Positions 24,866 through 34,143 of a stretch of DNA of 50,763 nt are shown here, one piece after another. How positions within the stretch are numbered: the stretch's first letter is position 1; each line of letters opens with the position of its first letter. Under the pieces are notes generated by a model, which made no database searches, was not told where the DNA came from, and saw nothing but the letters and a program-made list of their open reading frames with translations. Location of the stretch: the NCBI GenBank assembly GCA_021733925.1, contig JAIPJY010000051.1:1-50763 (forward strand), written 5' to 3'. The translations under genes were made by a program, and so were the position numbers. This DNA comes from Prosthecobacter sp. (GTDB lineage: Bacteria; Verrucomicrobiota; Verrucomicrobiia; Verrucomicrobiales; Verrucomicrobiaceae).

Positions 24866-24908
24866 AAAACGGCACGGTGCGTCCTTTGAGATGTCCGTGC
24901 CGTTTTCT
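24866..24908 (+). terminator. Strong intrinsic terminator, probably bidirectional
   Basis: A perfect 12-bp stem, AAAACGGCACGG (24866-24877) and CCGTGCCGTTTT (24895-24906), has a 17-nt loop. It runs into TTTTCTTTT on the plus strand and has AAAA at its other end, so it can stop the upstream 24495 gene and also the leftward tRNA transcript. Confidence 0.85.
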
Positions 24909-24934
24909 TTTGGCTGTCCTGCCTGTGGCAGGAG

Positions 24935-25008
24935 TGGTTGCCTCACAAGGATTCGAACCTTGAATAACAGATTCAGAATCTGCTGTGTTACCATTACACC
25001 ATGAGGCA
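24935..25008 (-). tRNA. tRNA-Gln (anticodon CTG)
   Basis: Read on the minus strand, the acceptor stem is TGCCTCA/TGAGGCA, with a short GTG/CAC D-stem around TAATGGTAA. The anticodon stem is GCAGA/TCTGT with loop TTCTGAA (anticodon CTG), and the T-arm is CAAGG-TTCGAAT-CCTTG. The discriminator base is A, and CCA is encoded at 24935-24937. It reads CAG codons. A promoter-like pair lies just upstream at 25026-25053. Confidence 0.93.
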
Positions 25009-25025
25009 GTGAGTGGAGGGCGGAG

Positions 25026-25053
25026 AGAATAGAGGCACCCGACGTTCTTGCAA
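25026..25053 (-). promoter_or_regulatory. Putative sigma-70-type promoter for tRNA-Gln
   Basis: On the minus strand TTGCAA (25053-25048) is followed 16 nt later by TATTCT (25031-25026), about 18 nt before the mature tRNA 5' end. The spacing and position fit a -35/-10 pair; the match is moderate. Confidence 0.45.
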
Positions 25054-25071
25054 GCAGGACAGCAGACTTTT

Positions 25072-26409
25072 TCACTCCTTGCCGGTCAGTTCGTGCTGAT
25101 AAGTCTTGGTTTCGGCCACGATCACGCCACTGAGGCAGATCAGGTTCGGCAGGGCCATGAGACCGTTTGCGGCATCGGCAAAGTCCCAGACGGCCTGGGC
25201 CGGCTGCACGGAGCCAAACAGCACCGCCAGCACCCACAACACGCGGTAGGGCTTCACCGCACTCACGCCGAAGAGATATTCCGCCGCCTTCTCGCCGTAG
25301 TAGCCCCAGCCAAGGATCGAGGAAAAGACGAAGGTGAGGAGGCCGAACATCAGAAAGTAAGGCCCCACGGTGTGCAGATCGTTAAACGCCGCGCTGGTGA
25401 GGGCCGCCTTTGGCAGGCCTTCTTTCCAATGACCGCTGCTGACGATGACAAGACCGGTCATGAGACAGACGACGACCGTGTCCCAAAAGGTTGCCGTACT
25501 GCTTACGAGCGCCTGCCGGACGGGATTGCGCGTCTGCGCCGCCGCCGCCACGATGGGTGCGGAGCCAAGGCCCGACTCATTGGAAAACAAACCGCGGGCG
25601 ATCCCCGCCTGCGCCACCTGCTTCAATGTGGCACCGAGAAAACCACCTGCCGCCGCCTGACCACTCCAGGCACCGTTCCAGATGTCCAAGAAGCTTTGTG
25701 GCAGCGCCGCGTAGTTTTTGATCAAAATCAGCGCACAGCCGAGGACATAGCCCACCGCCATGATCGGGACAAGAAAACCGCAAACCTTCGAGATGCTCTT
25801 CACACCACCCAGAATGACTGCGGCGGTCAAAGCCGCCATCACACCACCGGCAATCCAGCGCAGGTTGGTGACCGACTCGGGCTTCACCCTTTCAATGAGC
25901 ATTTCGACAATGCTGTTGGCCTGAGTCATGTTGCCAATGCCAAACGCAGCGATGCAGGTGAAAACGGCGAACACGATGCCCAGCCATTTCTGCCCCAGTC
26001 CGCGCTCCAGCGCATACATGGGACCGCCTGCCATGCTGCCGTCCGGCATGGTCACGCGATACTTCACTGCCAGCACGGCTTCGGAATATTTCGTGGCAAT
26101 GCCAAACACGCCGGTCAGCCACATCCACAGCACCGCGCCCGGGCCGCCTACTGTCACGGCACCCGCCACACCAATGATATTGCCGGTTCCAATGGTGGCC
26201 GCGAGTGCCGTCATCAGCGCACCGAACTGCGAGACGTCCCCCGGCCCTTCTTTGCCACGCGAAAAGGAAATCTTAATGGCCTGCGGCAGGAAGCGCTGAA
26301 TGAAGCCGGTGCGTACGGTCAGGAACAAATGCGTGCCAAACAGTAAAATGATGAGGGGCAGGCCCCAAACCCATCCGGAGAGATCAGAAGCAAATTTGGC
26401 GAAATCCAT
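25072..26409 (-). CDS. Alanine/sodium symporter family transporter (AGCS)
   Basis: The 445-residue inner-membrane protein has about 10-11 predicted membrane segments. Family signatures are clear: ATIGTGNIIGVAGAV near residues 71-85, VLWMWLTGVFGIATKYSE, and the hallmark SNESGLGSAPIVAAAA near 285-300. Members take up alanine or glycine with Na+. The start is the ATG at 26409 (MDFAKFASDL); the frame is open to 26448. It is monocistronic and divergent from an exported oxidoreductase, with a 150-bp gap between them. Confidence 0.93.
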   Translation of the reverse strand: MDFAKFASDLSGWVWGLPLIILLFGTHLFLTVRTGFIQRFLPQAIKISFSRGKEGPGDVSQFGALMTALAATIGTGNIIGVAGAVTVGGPGAVLWMWLTGVFGIATKYSEAVLAVKYRVTMPDGSMAGGPMYALERGLGQKWLGIVFAVFTCIAAFGIGNMTQANSIVEMLIERVKPESVTNLRWIAGGVMAALTAAVILGGVKSISKVCGFLVPIMAVGYVLGCALILIKNYAALPQSFLDIWNGAWSGQAAAGGFLGATLKQVAQAGIARGLFSNESGLGSAPIVAAAAQTRNPVRQALVSSTATFWDTVVVCLMTGLVIVSSGHWKEGLPKAALTSAAFNDLHTVGPYFLMFGLLTFVFSSILGWGYYGEKAAEYLFGVSAVKPYRVLWVLAVLFGSVQPAQAVWDFADAANGLMALPNLICLSGVIVAETKTYQHELTGKE

Positions 26410-26562
26410 GAAGTCTTTTAAGGGGTAAAGCTGTCCTCCGCCAAGCACAAACAGTGCCCCAGACGCATTTCCCCTCTGTGAAGCACGTTTTTTTCGGGAG
26501 GTGACATTCCCATTGCGTAGTTCTGGCCCAATCCGCTATCTTTGCGTCCCCAATCCATCCAC

Positions 26563-27984
26563 ATGAAGCCCTCACTTTTCCCCAACCGCCGTACTTTCCT
26601 CCGCAACACTGCCGCAACCGCCGGCAGCATCTTTCTTCCCAATCTGCTGATTGGCCAGGAAGGCGTCGTCAAGAAACTCAATGTTGCCGGCATCGGTGGC
26701 GCAGGCGGCAAAGGTGCCTCTGACGTGGGCATCTCCGCCAAGGGTGCCAACATCGTCGCCATCTGTGACGTGGACCGTGAACGCCTCAAGCAGGCTCAGC
26801 AGAAGTATCCGGACGCGAAGATGTTCGAAAGCTTCCGCGAGATGTTCGAGACCATGGGTGACAAGATCGACATGTGCACCGTGTCCACCCCGGACCACGC
26901 GCACTACCCAGCAGCGATGGAAGCCATCAAGCGCGGCAAGCATGTCTGCGTGCAGAAGCCCCTGGTTAACCGCATCTGGGAGGCCAATCAGCTCCATGAA
27001 GCCGCCAAGAAAAAGGGCGTGAAGACCAACATGGGCAACCAAGGCCACACCGGCAAAGGCATCCGCTTCCTCAAGCAGTGGGTCAGTGAAGGCATCGTGG
27101 GCAACGTCCAGGAAATCCACGTCTGGACCAACCGCCCCATCTGGCCACAGGGCAACGAAGCCAAGGCCAAGTACATCAACGGCACGGTGCCGAAGATCAA
27201 AGAGAAGAAGAAAGGCCCGGACGGCAAAGACATCATGGTCGAAACCGCCGAGGATTTGTTCAACTGGGACACCTGGCTGGCCGCCTGCCCTTCCGTCCCC
27301 TTCACCGAAGGCCTGCACCCCTTCGCCTGGCGCGGTCACCGCGAATACGGCGCAGGTGCCATGGGCGACATGGGCTGCCACTTGCTGGATGGACCGTTCT
27401 GGGCCTGCGGCCTTGGCGAACCCTACAAAATGGAAGCCGAGTGCACCGAACTCACCGACGTAAGCTGGCCGAAGTCCTCCCACGTGGTCTTCTACTTCAA
27501 GACAGAGAAATACGGCGAGATCAAACTGCACTGGTATGAAGGCAGCCTGAAGCCCGAGCGTCCGGCTGAACTCGATGCCGAGCGCGACTGGGACAAGATC
27601 AAAGGCGGCTTCCTCCTCCGTGGTGATGCCGGCGTGATCCTCAACACCGACGACTATTGCGGCAGCCCACGCCTGATCCCGAACGCCAAGATGACCGAGT
27701 TCCTCGGTGGCAAGCCCCCTGTTTTGAAGCTCGACCCCGCACTCGCCGAAGGCGAACCGCAGCTCGAACTCATCCGCGCCATTGAGCAGGACAAGATCTG
27801 CGGCAGCAATTTCGACTACTCCGTGCCGCTGACCAAGCTCTGCCTCTTCGGCAACCTCGCCATCGCCAATCCTAACAAAGTCATCAACTGGGATGCCGCC
27901 AAGCAGGAGTCCGACAGCGCTGAAGCCAACAAGCTCATCACCCGTGCGGCCTACCGCCAGGGCTGGGATTACAAGTCCATCTAA
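26563..27984 (+). CDS. Tat-exported Gfo/Idh/MocA oxidoreductase
   Basis: The 473-residue protein has the twin-arginine leader NRRTFLRNTAATAGSIFLPNLL, consistent with folding around NAD(P) before export. The nucleotide-binding motif is AGIGGAGGKGASDV (about residues 44-57), and QKPLVN holds the conserved Lys in place of the usual EKP. A long C-terminal alpha/beta domain contains RGHREYGAGAMGDMGCHLLD, typical of the large exported oxidoreductases of PVC bacteria. These probably act on sugars or cyclitols in the periplasm; the substrate is unknown. The start is the ATG at 26563. An intrinsic terminator follows 48 bp after the stop. Confidence 0.88.
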   Translation: MKPSLFPNRRTFLRNTAATAGSIFLPNLLIGQEGVVKKLNVAGIGGAGGKGASDVGISAKGANIVAICDVDRERLKQAQQKYPDAKMFESFREMFETMGDKIDMCTVSTPDHAHYPAAMEAIKRGKHVCVQKPLVNRIWEANQLHEAAKKKGVKTNMGNQGHTGKGIRFLKQWVSEGIVGNVQEIHVWTNRPIWPQGNEAKAKYINGTVPKIKEKKKGPDGKDIMVETAEDLFNWDTWLAACPSVPFTEGLHPFAWRGHREYGAGAMGDMGCHLLDGPFWACGLGEPYKMEAECTELTDVSWPKSSHVVFYFKTEKYGEIKLHWYEGSLKPERPAELDAERDWDKIKGGFLLRGDAGVILNTDDYCGSPRLIPNAKMTEFLGGKPPVLKLDPALAEGEPQLELIRAIEQDKICGSNFDYSVPLTKLCLFGNLAIANPNKVINWDAAKQESDSAEANKLITRAAYRQGWDYKSI

Positions 27985-28031
27985 GCATGTGAATCAGGTT
28001 GTGCGCCTGATCCGCCAAAAATTAAACAACG

Positions 28032-28067
28032 ACGCCCGGCAGCTCACACTGCCGGGCGTTTTCTTTG
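28032..28067 (+). terminator. Intrinsic terminator after the exported oxidoreductase
   Basis: The perfect 11-bp stem ACGCCCGGCAG / CTGCCGGGCGT (28032-28042 and 28049-28059) has a 6-nt loop and runs into TTTTCTTT. It separates two convergent genes, and the other side is A-rich, so it may work both ways. Confidence 0.88.
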
Positions 28068-28081
28068 GGATCGTCAAAGCC

Positions 28082-29383
28082 TCACGCAAACAAATGCGTG
28101 AGCGGCTGGCCTTTGTCGGCCACGGTGAAGGGACGCTTGCTAGGTGAATAGATCACCTGATCGAGAGGGAGCCCGAGTGCGTAGCCGATGGTGGCATTGA
28201 GATCGGGCGGGCCGACTTTGTCAGTGGCGATGCCTGAGCCATCCGGCGTGGTGGAGCCGTATTTGATGCCGCCCTTGATACCGCCGCCGACGATGACGGA
28301 GGAGAAGATCGGGTAGTGATCGCGCCCCTGGTTTTGATTGATCTTCGGCGTGCGCCCAAACTCGGAACTGACCACGATCATGGTGCTCTCCAGCATGCCC
28401 CGATGCTCCAGATCAGTGATGAGCGCAGCCAGCGCGGTGTCGAGCGTGTCGCACAGGCGCGGTGTGTTGATGAAGTTGGCCACATGCGTGTCCCAGCTGC
28501 CGAGGCTGACTTCGATGAAACGCACCCCGTGCTCGACGAGGCGGCGCGCCAGCAGGCAGCCCTGGCCGAAGGTGTCCTTGCCATAGGCCTGACGCACGGC
28601 ATCGGGTTCCTTGGTCAGATCAAAGGCGACGAGGTCCTCGCTCTTCATGAGCTTCACCGCATCGTCATACACGTCTGAGTAGGCCTTGACGCCGCGTGTG
28701 TCCCATTTGCCCTGAAACTCGGCGTCCATCGAGTGGGCGAGTTCACGGCGCATGCCGAAGCGTTCATCGGTCACGCCTTTCTGTGGTGACACATTTTGCA
28801 GTCCGGCCTCCGGATTGTTCACCATGAGAGGGCCGTACTTCTTCGCCAGGAAGCCGGCGCCTGGATGCCGGCTGTCATTGCCGACATACACATACGGCGG
28901 CAGCGCAGGATTGCCGGGCCCCTGAAACAAGCTGAGCCATGCGCCCATGCCGGGATGTTTGATGGTGCTGCGCAGGCCAAAACTGGTGTGCATGAAGTAG
29001 TTGGCCTGCTCATGCGCAGCGGTGTTCGTAGCCATCGAATTGATGACGCAGGCATGGTGCATCTGCTTGGCCATGCGCGGCAGGTATTCGCTGATCTGCA
29101 CGCCGTCGGCGCTCGTCTTGATCGCTTTGACCGGTCCCGCGACTTCCTTGTTGTCGGGCTTTGGATCCCAGGTGTCGAGATGGCTCTGGCCACCGGTCAT
29201 GTAGAGGAAGATGACATTGCGCGCGGTGGCCGCCTGCCTGGCGGTGGCGCTGCCTTCACCGACGGCGAAGGCTTTGCTGGAGAAAAGATGCTCCACGGAG
29301 GGCAGCAACCCGACCCCGAGGCAGGACTGGGCCATGCGGGTCATCACAGCGCGGCGGGAGAGATCGTTGTTGGGCGTTTTCAT
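28082..29383 (-). CDS. DUF1501 protein with Tat-type leader, second copy
   Basis: The 433-residue protein has the leader LSRRAVMTRMAQSCLGVGLLPS. Landmarks include NVIFLYMTGGQSHLDTWDPK, INSMATNTAAHEQANYF, and ESTMIVVSSEFGRTPKINQNQGRDHYP near residue 335. The layout is standard: it is the second gene of an operon whose first gene (29423-31591) is the DUF1549/DUF1553 partner, with a 39-bp gap. In PVC bacteria this pair is thought to work together at the cell surface or periplasm, with electron transfer through the haem partner; the true substrate is unproven. It is a distant paralogue of the DUF1501 at 22736. Confidence 0.9.
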   Translation of the reverse strand: MKTPNNDLSRRAVMTRMAQSCLGVGLLPSVEHLFSSKAFAVGEGSATARQAATARNVIFLYMTGGQSHLDTWDPKPDNKEVAGPVKAIKTSADGVQISEYLPRMAKQMHHACVINSMATNTAAHEQANYFMHTSFGLRSTIKHPGMGAWLSLFQGPGNPALPPYVYVGNDSRHPGAGFLAKKYGPLMVNNPEAGLQNVSPQKGVTDERFGMRRELAHSMDAEFQGKWDTRGVKAYSDVYDDAVKLMKSEDLVAFDLTKEPDAVRQAYGKDTFGQGCLLARRLVEHGVRFIEVSLGSWDTHVANFINTPRLCDTLDTALAALITDLEHRGMLESTMIVVSSEFGRTPKINQNQGRDHYPIFSSVIVGGGIKGGIKYGSTTPDGSGIATDKVGPPDLNATIGYALGLPLDQVIYSPSKRPFTVADKGQPLTHLFA

Positions 29384-29422
29384 GGTGAATTCAAATGAGG
29401 TGGTGCTGAAACAAGGCGGGGA

Positions 29423-31591
29423 CTACTCGACGAAGATGAAGCGCTGCGTGCTGAGCGCGGCGAGGGTGACGTCCTCCCACAAGGTCTTGGAGGAAGCGTA
29501 GCTCTCGAGCGTCTGGAGCATGTGAGTCTTCTCCTTCGCATTTGGCGTGCGCGAGTAGAGGCTGAGGAAGAGCGTGTCGATCTTCTCGTCGTTGGTTTTG
29601 GCCTTGCGCAGATTGATGCTGAGCGTGGACCAGGCGCTGGTGAGCTGACTGAGGAGGGCGCCGTTCATCATCGTGAGCGCCTGCGGCACGCTGGCTTCGT
29701 CATTGGCGTTCTCGATGATCTCACGATCACTCTGGCCAAACTCACGCAGGAAGTGGCCGCGTGGAGCGGGGGATGGCAGCTCTGCGGCACGGCTCCATGT
29801 CTGGTGGAGCGTCCGCTGAAAGTTTTCAAAACCCCTGGCGCTTTTTGCATCCTTCATGCCGAGCACGACCTCGTCCGCCTTGATGGTGGTCATGATCTGA
29901 GGATTGAGGGGGGCATCCTTGGGATCCACGCGGCTGTCCTGCATGAGATTCATCATGGCCATCTCCATTGGGCCGTCACCGCTGACGGCAGCGAGCTCCT
30001 GCTGGATCTCCTTGTTGCCGGACTTTTTCGCGGCCTCATAGAAGCACTTGGACACCTGCTCGCGCAAGATGCGCTGGCTTTCACCCAGCCTGCGCTGGAT
30101 TTCGCGAGATTTGACCTTGTCGTCCTTGGCACGGGCCGCATCGAGCTCTTTGCGCAGCTGGTCGAATTCTTTGTTCTGCTCGCGCATGACGGCAGCGACT
30201 TCCTTGGCGGCTTCAAACAGCAGCGGGGCTTCGGTCTTGTCGAGCAGCCCGGCGAGATGATGACGGTTTTCCAGATCACGGCGTTCACGCTCGCGGGAGC
30301 TCCAGTTGGGCTGGTCAGGATCGGGACTGACGAGGGTGACGAGTGAGTCCCACACCTGCTCGGAACGCATGCGATGGAACACCGGCCCTTGGAAGTAATA
30401 CGGGGTGCCGGGAGAGACTTCCTTGGTGCTCTCACGTGCGAATGCCTGCGTGTTCAGTAGCAGGCGCAGATACGCCTTCATGTCATAATTCAGCGCCACC
30501 ATCTGACGCTCCAAAAAGTGCATGAGTTCGGGATTGGAGGCCACGCTGCTGTCCATCATTTCATCCACCTGCTCGTAGAGACCTGCACCAAAGACACGCT
30601 GCCAGAGGCGGTTGGCGATGATGGTGGTGAAGCGTGGATTTTCAGGAGAGGTCAGCCACTGGCCAAATTCGCCGATCGTGTTCGAATCCTTCTGCAACGC
30701 CACGGGCTTGCCAAACATGACCGATGCCTGCACGACGTCCTTCGGCTTTGAGTCCTTGTACTTGTAGTCGTGAGGCAGACGCATCTGGCTTTTGTTTTGC
30801 ACCACCTGAGTGTCACGCAGCGGGCGCACCGCCTCCGTGATGGCCTGACGCATGAGGTCGCGAGTCTCGCTGTCGAGTGCCTTGTCGGCCCGGATCATTT
30901 TCTGCGCGTCCTCAGCGCTCTTGGAGCGGTAGCTGGTGGAGCTCATGTTGTGAGTGAAGGCAGCCATCTCGTAGAACTGCTTCTGCGTCCATTTATCGAA
31001 AGGGTGATCATGACACTGCGCACATTCCATGCGGGTGCCGAGAAAGATGCGGGTGGTGTTGGACAGATTGTCCAGCGGCATGCCGCGGTCACGCATGTAG
31101 TAGCCGATGGCGCCGGTGTCGAAGCAGGTGCCTTCGCTGGAGACGAGTTCGCGGGCCATCTGGTTCCACGGTTTGTTCTCCCGCAGAGCGGTGCGGATGT
31201 AGTTCAGGTAATTCTGCGCGGTGGTGCTGCCACCCACGCCCTGGCTCTGGGCACGCAGCACATCCGCCCAGTAATTGAAGAAATTCTGCACATACCCTTC
31301 GCTGGCGAGAAGCGAGTCGATGAGCTTCGCGCGCTTGTCCGGCATCTGCGAGGCATAGTAGGCGCGGGCTTCGTCCAGCGTGGGAATGCGGCCTGCCACG
31401 GTCAGATACACACGACGCAGGAAGGTGGCGTCATCCACCGGAGCGTTCGGCTTGATCTGGTGCTTCTGCCAGCTTTTGGCGAGCAGGGCGTCGACTTGCT
31501 TCGAAGCTGAGGCGGTGTCCACGGGAGCGGCGTGCACTGCGACAGCAAACAAGGTGGTGGCGAAGATCGAAAGAGTGAGGCTGGCTTTCAT
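29423..31591 (-). CDS. DUF1549/DUF1553 (PSCyt2-PSD1) exported cytochrome-like protein
   Basis: The 722-residue protein has a signal peptide (MKASLTLSIFATTLFAVAVHAA). DUF1549 occupies about residues 30-235: it starts FLRRVYLTVAGRIPTLDEA and contains the haem-type motif CAQCHDHPFDKW near 190. DUF1553 follows (about 285-700) with ANRLWQRVFGAGL, YYFQGPVFHRMRSEQVWDS and the late LFLSLYSRTPNAKE. A charged coiled-coil insert (about 440-510, rich in E/K/R) lies within it. No Planctomycete cytochrome c (PSCyt1) domain precedes DUF1549. It is the first gene of the operon with DUF1501. The function is unknown; a role in polysaccharide breakdown is often proposed. Confidence 0.9.
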   Translation of the reverse strand: MKASLTLSIFATTLFAVAVHAAPVDTASASKQVDALLAKSWQKHQIKPNAPVDDATFLRRVYLTVAGRIPTLDEARAYYASQMPDKRAKLIDSLLASEGYVQNFFNYWADVLRAQSQGVGGSTTAQNYLNYIRTALRENKPWNQMARELVSSEGTCFDTGAIGYYMRDRGMPLDNLSNTTRIFLGTRMECAQCHDHPFDKWTQKQFYEMAAFTHNMSSTSYRSKSAEDAQKMIRADKALDSETRDLMRQAITEAVRPLRDTQVVQNKSQMRLPHDYKYKDSKPKDVVQASVMFGKPVALQKDSNTIGEFGQWLTSPENPRFTTIIANRLWQRVFGAGLYEQVDEMMDSSVASNPELMHFLERQMVALNYDMKAYLRLLLNTQAFARESTKEVSPGTPYYFQGPVFHRMRSEQVWDSLVTLVSPDPDQPNWSSRERERRDLENRHHLAGLLDKTEAPLLFEAAKEVAAVMREQNKEFDQLRKELDAARAKDDKVKSREIQRRLGESQRILREQVSKCFYEAAKKSGNKEIQQELAAVSGDGPMEMAMMNLMQDSRVDPKDAPLNPQIMTTIKADEVVLGMKDAKSARGFENFQRTLHQTWSRAAELPSPAPRGHFLREFGQSDREIIENANDEASVPQALTMMNGALLSQLTSAWSTLSINLRKAKTNDEKIDTLFLSLYSRTPNAKEKTHMLQTLESYASSKTLWEDVTLAALSTQRFIFVE

Positions 31592-31717
31592 GCCAGAACC
31601 AACGCCAACCTACAAAGGCAGATGTCACTTCCGCCTGAGGATGCCAAATCCTGCACACCAAATGGCAATCCAGTCACTGCCAGGAGTTCTGGCAAAAGGC
31701 ACAGCGCAGGTGCGGAT

Positions 31718-32293
31718 TCACTTCATGGACATGTCATTGAGCATGCCCTTGACCACGTCCATCGCTTCGCCCATGCCCTTCATCAGCTCGGCAAGGCCCG
31801 GCCCCAACAGCCAGGAGGCGTAGGTGATGGCCATCCACCACGCAACGGCGTTCACGATGATCATGATCGTCACCAGCACCTCCACCCAGCGGCCCCATAC
31901 CATGAGGTAGCCGTTCTCATCCTTCTTCTGGCGGAAGATATGGTCTGAATACAAGGCAACCGCCGACCACCACAGCAGGGGCGGGAGAAAGAAAAAACCC
32001 AGGATCATGCGCCGCAGCACCGCGCCCCCGCGTTGATTGTAGGGCACACGGTTGTAGTCCCGGTAGCGTGCCACCCGGCGGCGGATGGGACGGACGGTGA
32101 GGCCGTCGGCGAGGATATGCCCTTCGGCATGCAGTTCCAACAGGGTCGAAACGGGGCGCCACTGCTCTTCGTCCTCGCGTTTGACCAGATCACTGTCGCG
32201 GATCGATCCGTAGGCGAGAAAATTGCGCAGATCATCCTTGGAACACGGACCCAGTGTCTTCTGGCCTTTGGCAATGTAGTAAGCGGCTTGCAC
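31718..32293 (-). CDS. GYF_2-domain membrane protein
   Basis: The 191-residue protein begins YYIAKGQKTLGPCSKDDLRNFL, a GYF_2 (DUF4339) domain covering about 4-50, with DLVKREDEEQWRPV at its end. A basic linker (RPIRRRVARYRDY) and two membrane segments follow (MILGFFFLPPLLWWSAVAL, about 95-113; VEVLVTIMIIVNAVAWWMAITYA, about 137-159). GYF_2 domains probably bind proline-rich peptides at the cytoplasmic face. The start is GTG 32293. It is divergent from the ceramidase-like gene across a 120-bp AT-rich gap that should hold promoters for both. Confidence 0.78.
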   Translation of the reverse strand: MQAAYYIAKGQKTLGPCSKDDLRNFLAYGSIRDSDLVKREDEEQWRPVSTLLELHAEGHILADGLTVRPIRRRVARYRDYNRVPYNQRGGAVLRRMILGFFFLPPLLWWSAVALYSDHIFRQKKDENGYLMVWGRWVEVLVTIMIIVNAVAWWMAITYASWLLGPGLAELMKGMGEAMDVVKGMLNDMSMK

Positions 32294-32415
32294 GAATCAG
32301 TAGGGAACGAACGGTGGCACGGCAGATCGGAGCACGGGTATTATGCATTAACCGCACCAAGATGTATTGTAAGTTTTTTATATTCAAAGCCGCCGGACAT
32401 GCGCGTACTCCACTC

Positions 32416-33930
32416 ATGCGCCTTCGCCTCCTTATCTTCCTTGCCGGTCTGTCCACCCTGACGCTTCACGCCGCGTCCCCTGCCCCCACTTCCAGCATCA
32501 AGGCGGGATTTGCGGAGCGGGACATCACACCGGGGATCGGCATGGAGCAGCCGGGCGGCTATGGCAAAAGTTTTCACCGGACCTTTCATGATGCCTGCAA
32601 GGTGCGGGTGGCCCTGTTTGATGATGGGAAAAAGACTGCGGTGGTGATCGGACTCGACTCACTCGTCGTGCCGCGGGAGGTGGTGCTGGATGCCCGGGCG
32701 CAGATCGAAAAAGCCACCGGGATCACCGGGGATGCAGTGCTGATCGGCGCTTCGCATTCGCACAGTTCCGGCCCGGTGGGCATGGTCATGCCTGGCGAAT
32801 ATGACACGGCATCGGATCTGGTGAAGAAGCTGGCGTATGAGGAATCCTCCTGCGCCGACCCGGGATACCTGCTGCGGGTGACGCATGAGATTGTGGCGGG
32901 AGTGGTGGCCGCCAATCAAAACAAAGTGCCGGTGCAGCTGGGCTGCGGCTTTGGCCATGAGGACAAGGTGTCCTTCAACCGCCGGCTGCGCATGAAAAAC
33001 GGGCTGAGCTGGAGCCACCCCGGAGCGGGCAATCCGGACATCCTCGAATACGCCGGGCCCATCGACCCGCAGGTCGGTGTCATCGGCGCCTGGGACTTGC
33101 AAGGGAAGCTGGTGGGCGTGGTGGTGAACTTTGCCTGCCATGCCACCACCAGTCCCGGCGGCATCTCGGCCAACTGGATTCAATACCTCGAAAAAACCAT
33201 CCATGGAGGACTCGGCACGCATGCACCCGTGGTCTTTATGCAGGGGGCCTGCGGCGACATCACGCAGGTGGACAACCTCAGCACCAGCCAACGCCCCAAG
33301 CCGGAAGAATGGAGCCAGCTTGTCGGCGGACGTGTCGGTGCTGAAGCCATCCGAGTTTTGCTGTCGCTGCCGAAGATCACAGCGGCTCCCATTGCGACAC
33401 GCCAGGAGGTGTTGAAGATCAAACGCCGTCCGCCGTCGCCAAAGCGGGTGGAAAAAAGTCTCGATCTCGTGAGCAAACCGCGAGTCGCAGGAGATGCCAC
33501 CGACTACCTCTTTGCCAAGGAGATCCTCATGCTCGACCACCTCAACAAGACGAAGCCACTCGTCGATTGCGAGGTGCAGTGCGTCAAAGTCGGCCCCGTG
33601 TGCTTCGTTTCCAATCCCGCTGAGTATTTCGTGCAGTACGGGCTCGACATCAAAAAGGGAAGCCAGCATGCCTTCACCTTTCCGTGTGAACTTTCCAACG
33701 GCATCGTTGGCTATGTGCCCACGGAGGAGGCCTTTGGCCCGCACGGTGGTGGGTATGAAACGCGGCTCACGGCTTACTCGAATCTCGAGATCACCGCCGG
33801 AACGCAGATGGCGAAGAAAGGCATCGAGCTGGCCAATCAAATGAATGCCGAGCCCAAACCCGAGCCATTGAAGGCTCCGCCTTTCAGTCTGCCTTGGAAT
33901 TATGGCAATGTGCCGCCGGAGCTGGAGTAA
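32416..33930 (+). CDS. Neutral/alkaline ceramidase-like exported hydrolase
   Basis: The 504-residue protein has a signal peptide (MRLRLLIFLAGLSTLTLHAA). It matches the N-terminal catalytic domain of neutral ceramidase: AGFAERDITPG at 30-40, the zinc-binding GASHSHSSGP with H114 and H116, NFACHATTSPGG with H242, and FMQGACGDI. True ceramidases are longer and carry a C-terminal Ig-like domain that is missing here, so this is the short PVC-type form. It may cleave sphingolipid- or glycolipid-like amides in the periplasm; the substrate is unproven. The start is the ATG at 32416; the frame is open upstream to 32254, overlapping the divergent gene. Confidence 0.83.
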   Translation: MRLRLLIFLAGLSTLTLHAASPAPTSSIKAGFAERDITPGIGMEQPGGYGKSFHRTFHDACKVRVALFDDGKKTAVVIGLDSLVVPREVVLDARAQIEKATGITGDAVLIGASHSHSSGPVGMVMPGEYDTASDLVKKLAYEESSCADPGYLLRVTHEIVAGVVAANQNKVPVQLGCGFGHEDKVSFNRRLRMKNGLSWSHPGAGNPDILEYAGPIDPQVGVIGAWDLQGKLVGVVVNFACHATTSPGGISANWIQYLEKTIHGGLGTHAPVVFMQGACGDITQVDNLSTSQRPKPEEWSQLVGGRVGAEAIRVLLSLPKITAAPIATRQEVLKIKRRPPSPKRVEKSLDLVSKPRVAGDATDYLFAKEILMLDHLNKTKPLVDCEVQCVKVGPVCFVSNPAEYFVQYGLDIKKGSQHAFTFPCELSNGIVGYVPTEEAFGPHGGGYETRLTAYSNLEITAGTQMAKKGIELANQMNAEPKPEPLKAPPFSLPWNYGNVPPELE

Positions 33931-33959
33931 GGCAGGAGTTTTGCGAGCCAGAGAGCATG

Positions 33960-34029
33960 TATTGCAGTAACGGCTTGAGCCGGTTTCTGGACGCTCTATC
34001 CAGAACCGGCTAAAGCCGGGACTACAATA
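33960..34029. repeat. Family B palindromic repeat, copy 2
   Basis: This is an imperfect palindrome from TATTG.AGT through CCGGTTTCTGGA to TCCAGAACCGGCTAAAGCCGGGACTACAATA. The block CCGGCTAAAGCCGGGACTAC is identical to copy 1 at 9771-9790. It sits about 30 bp after the ceramidase-like gene, as copy 1 sits just after htpG. Confidence 0.78.
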
Positions 34030-34143
34030 CGTACGCCGGGACCTGCGATGTGATACGTGCAATTTGTTCGCACGCTCCGATCCGCCGCCGAGCCAACTTT
34101 AAACTTTAAACCTGAGACTTGTAACTTCATAGTCTTCCACCGC

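Noticed and set aside
24935-25008. Discriminator base A in tRNA-Gln instead of the G of E. coli
   Set aside because: I believe A73 occurs in tRNA-Gln of several non-proteobacterial phyla, so it is not unusual here.
31591-31694. Inverted 9-bp repeat TGCCAGAAC / GTTCTGGCA upstream of the DUF1549 gene
   Set aside because: One arm overlaps the start codon and the arms are about 90 bp apart; chance is likely and no regulator is nearby.
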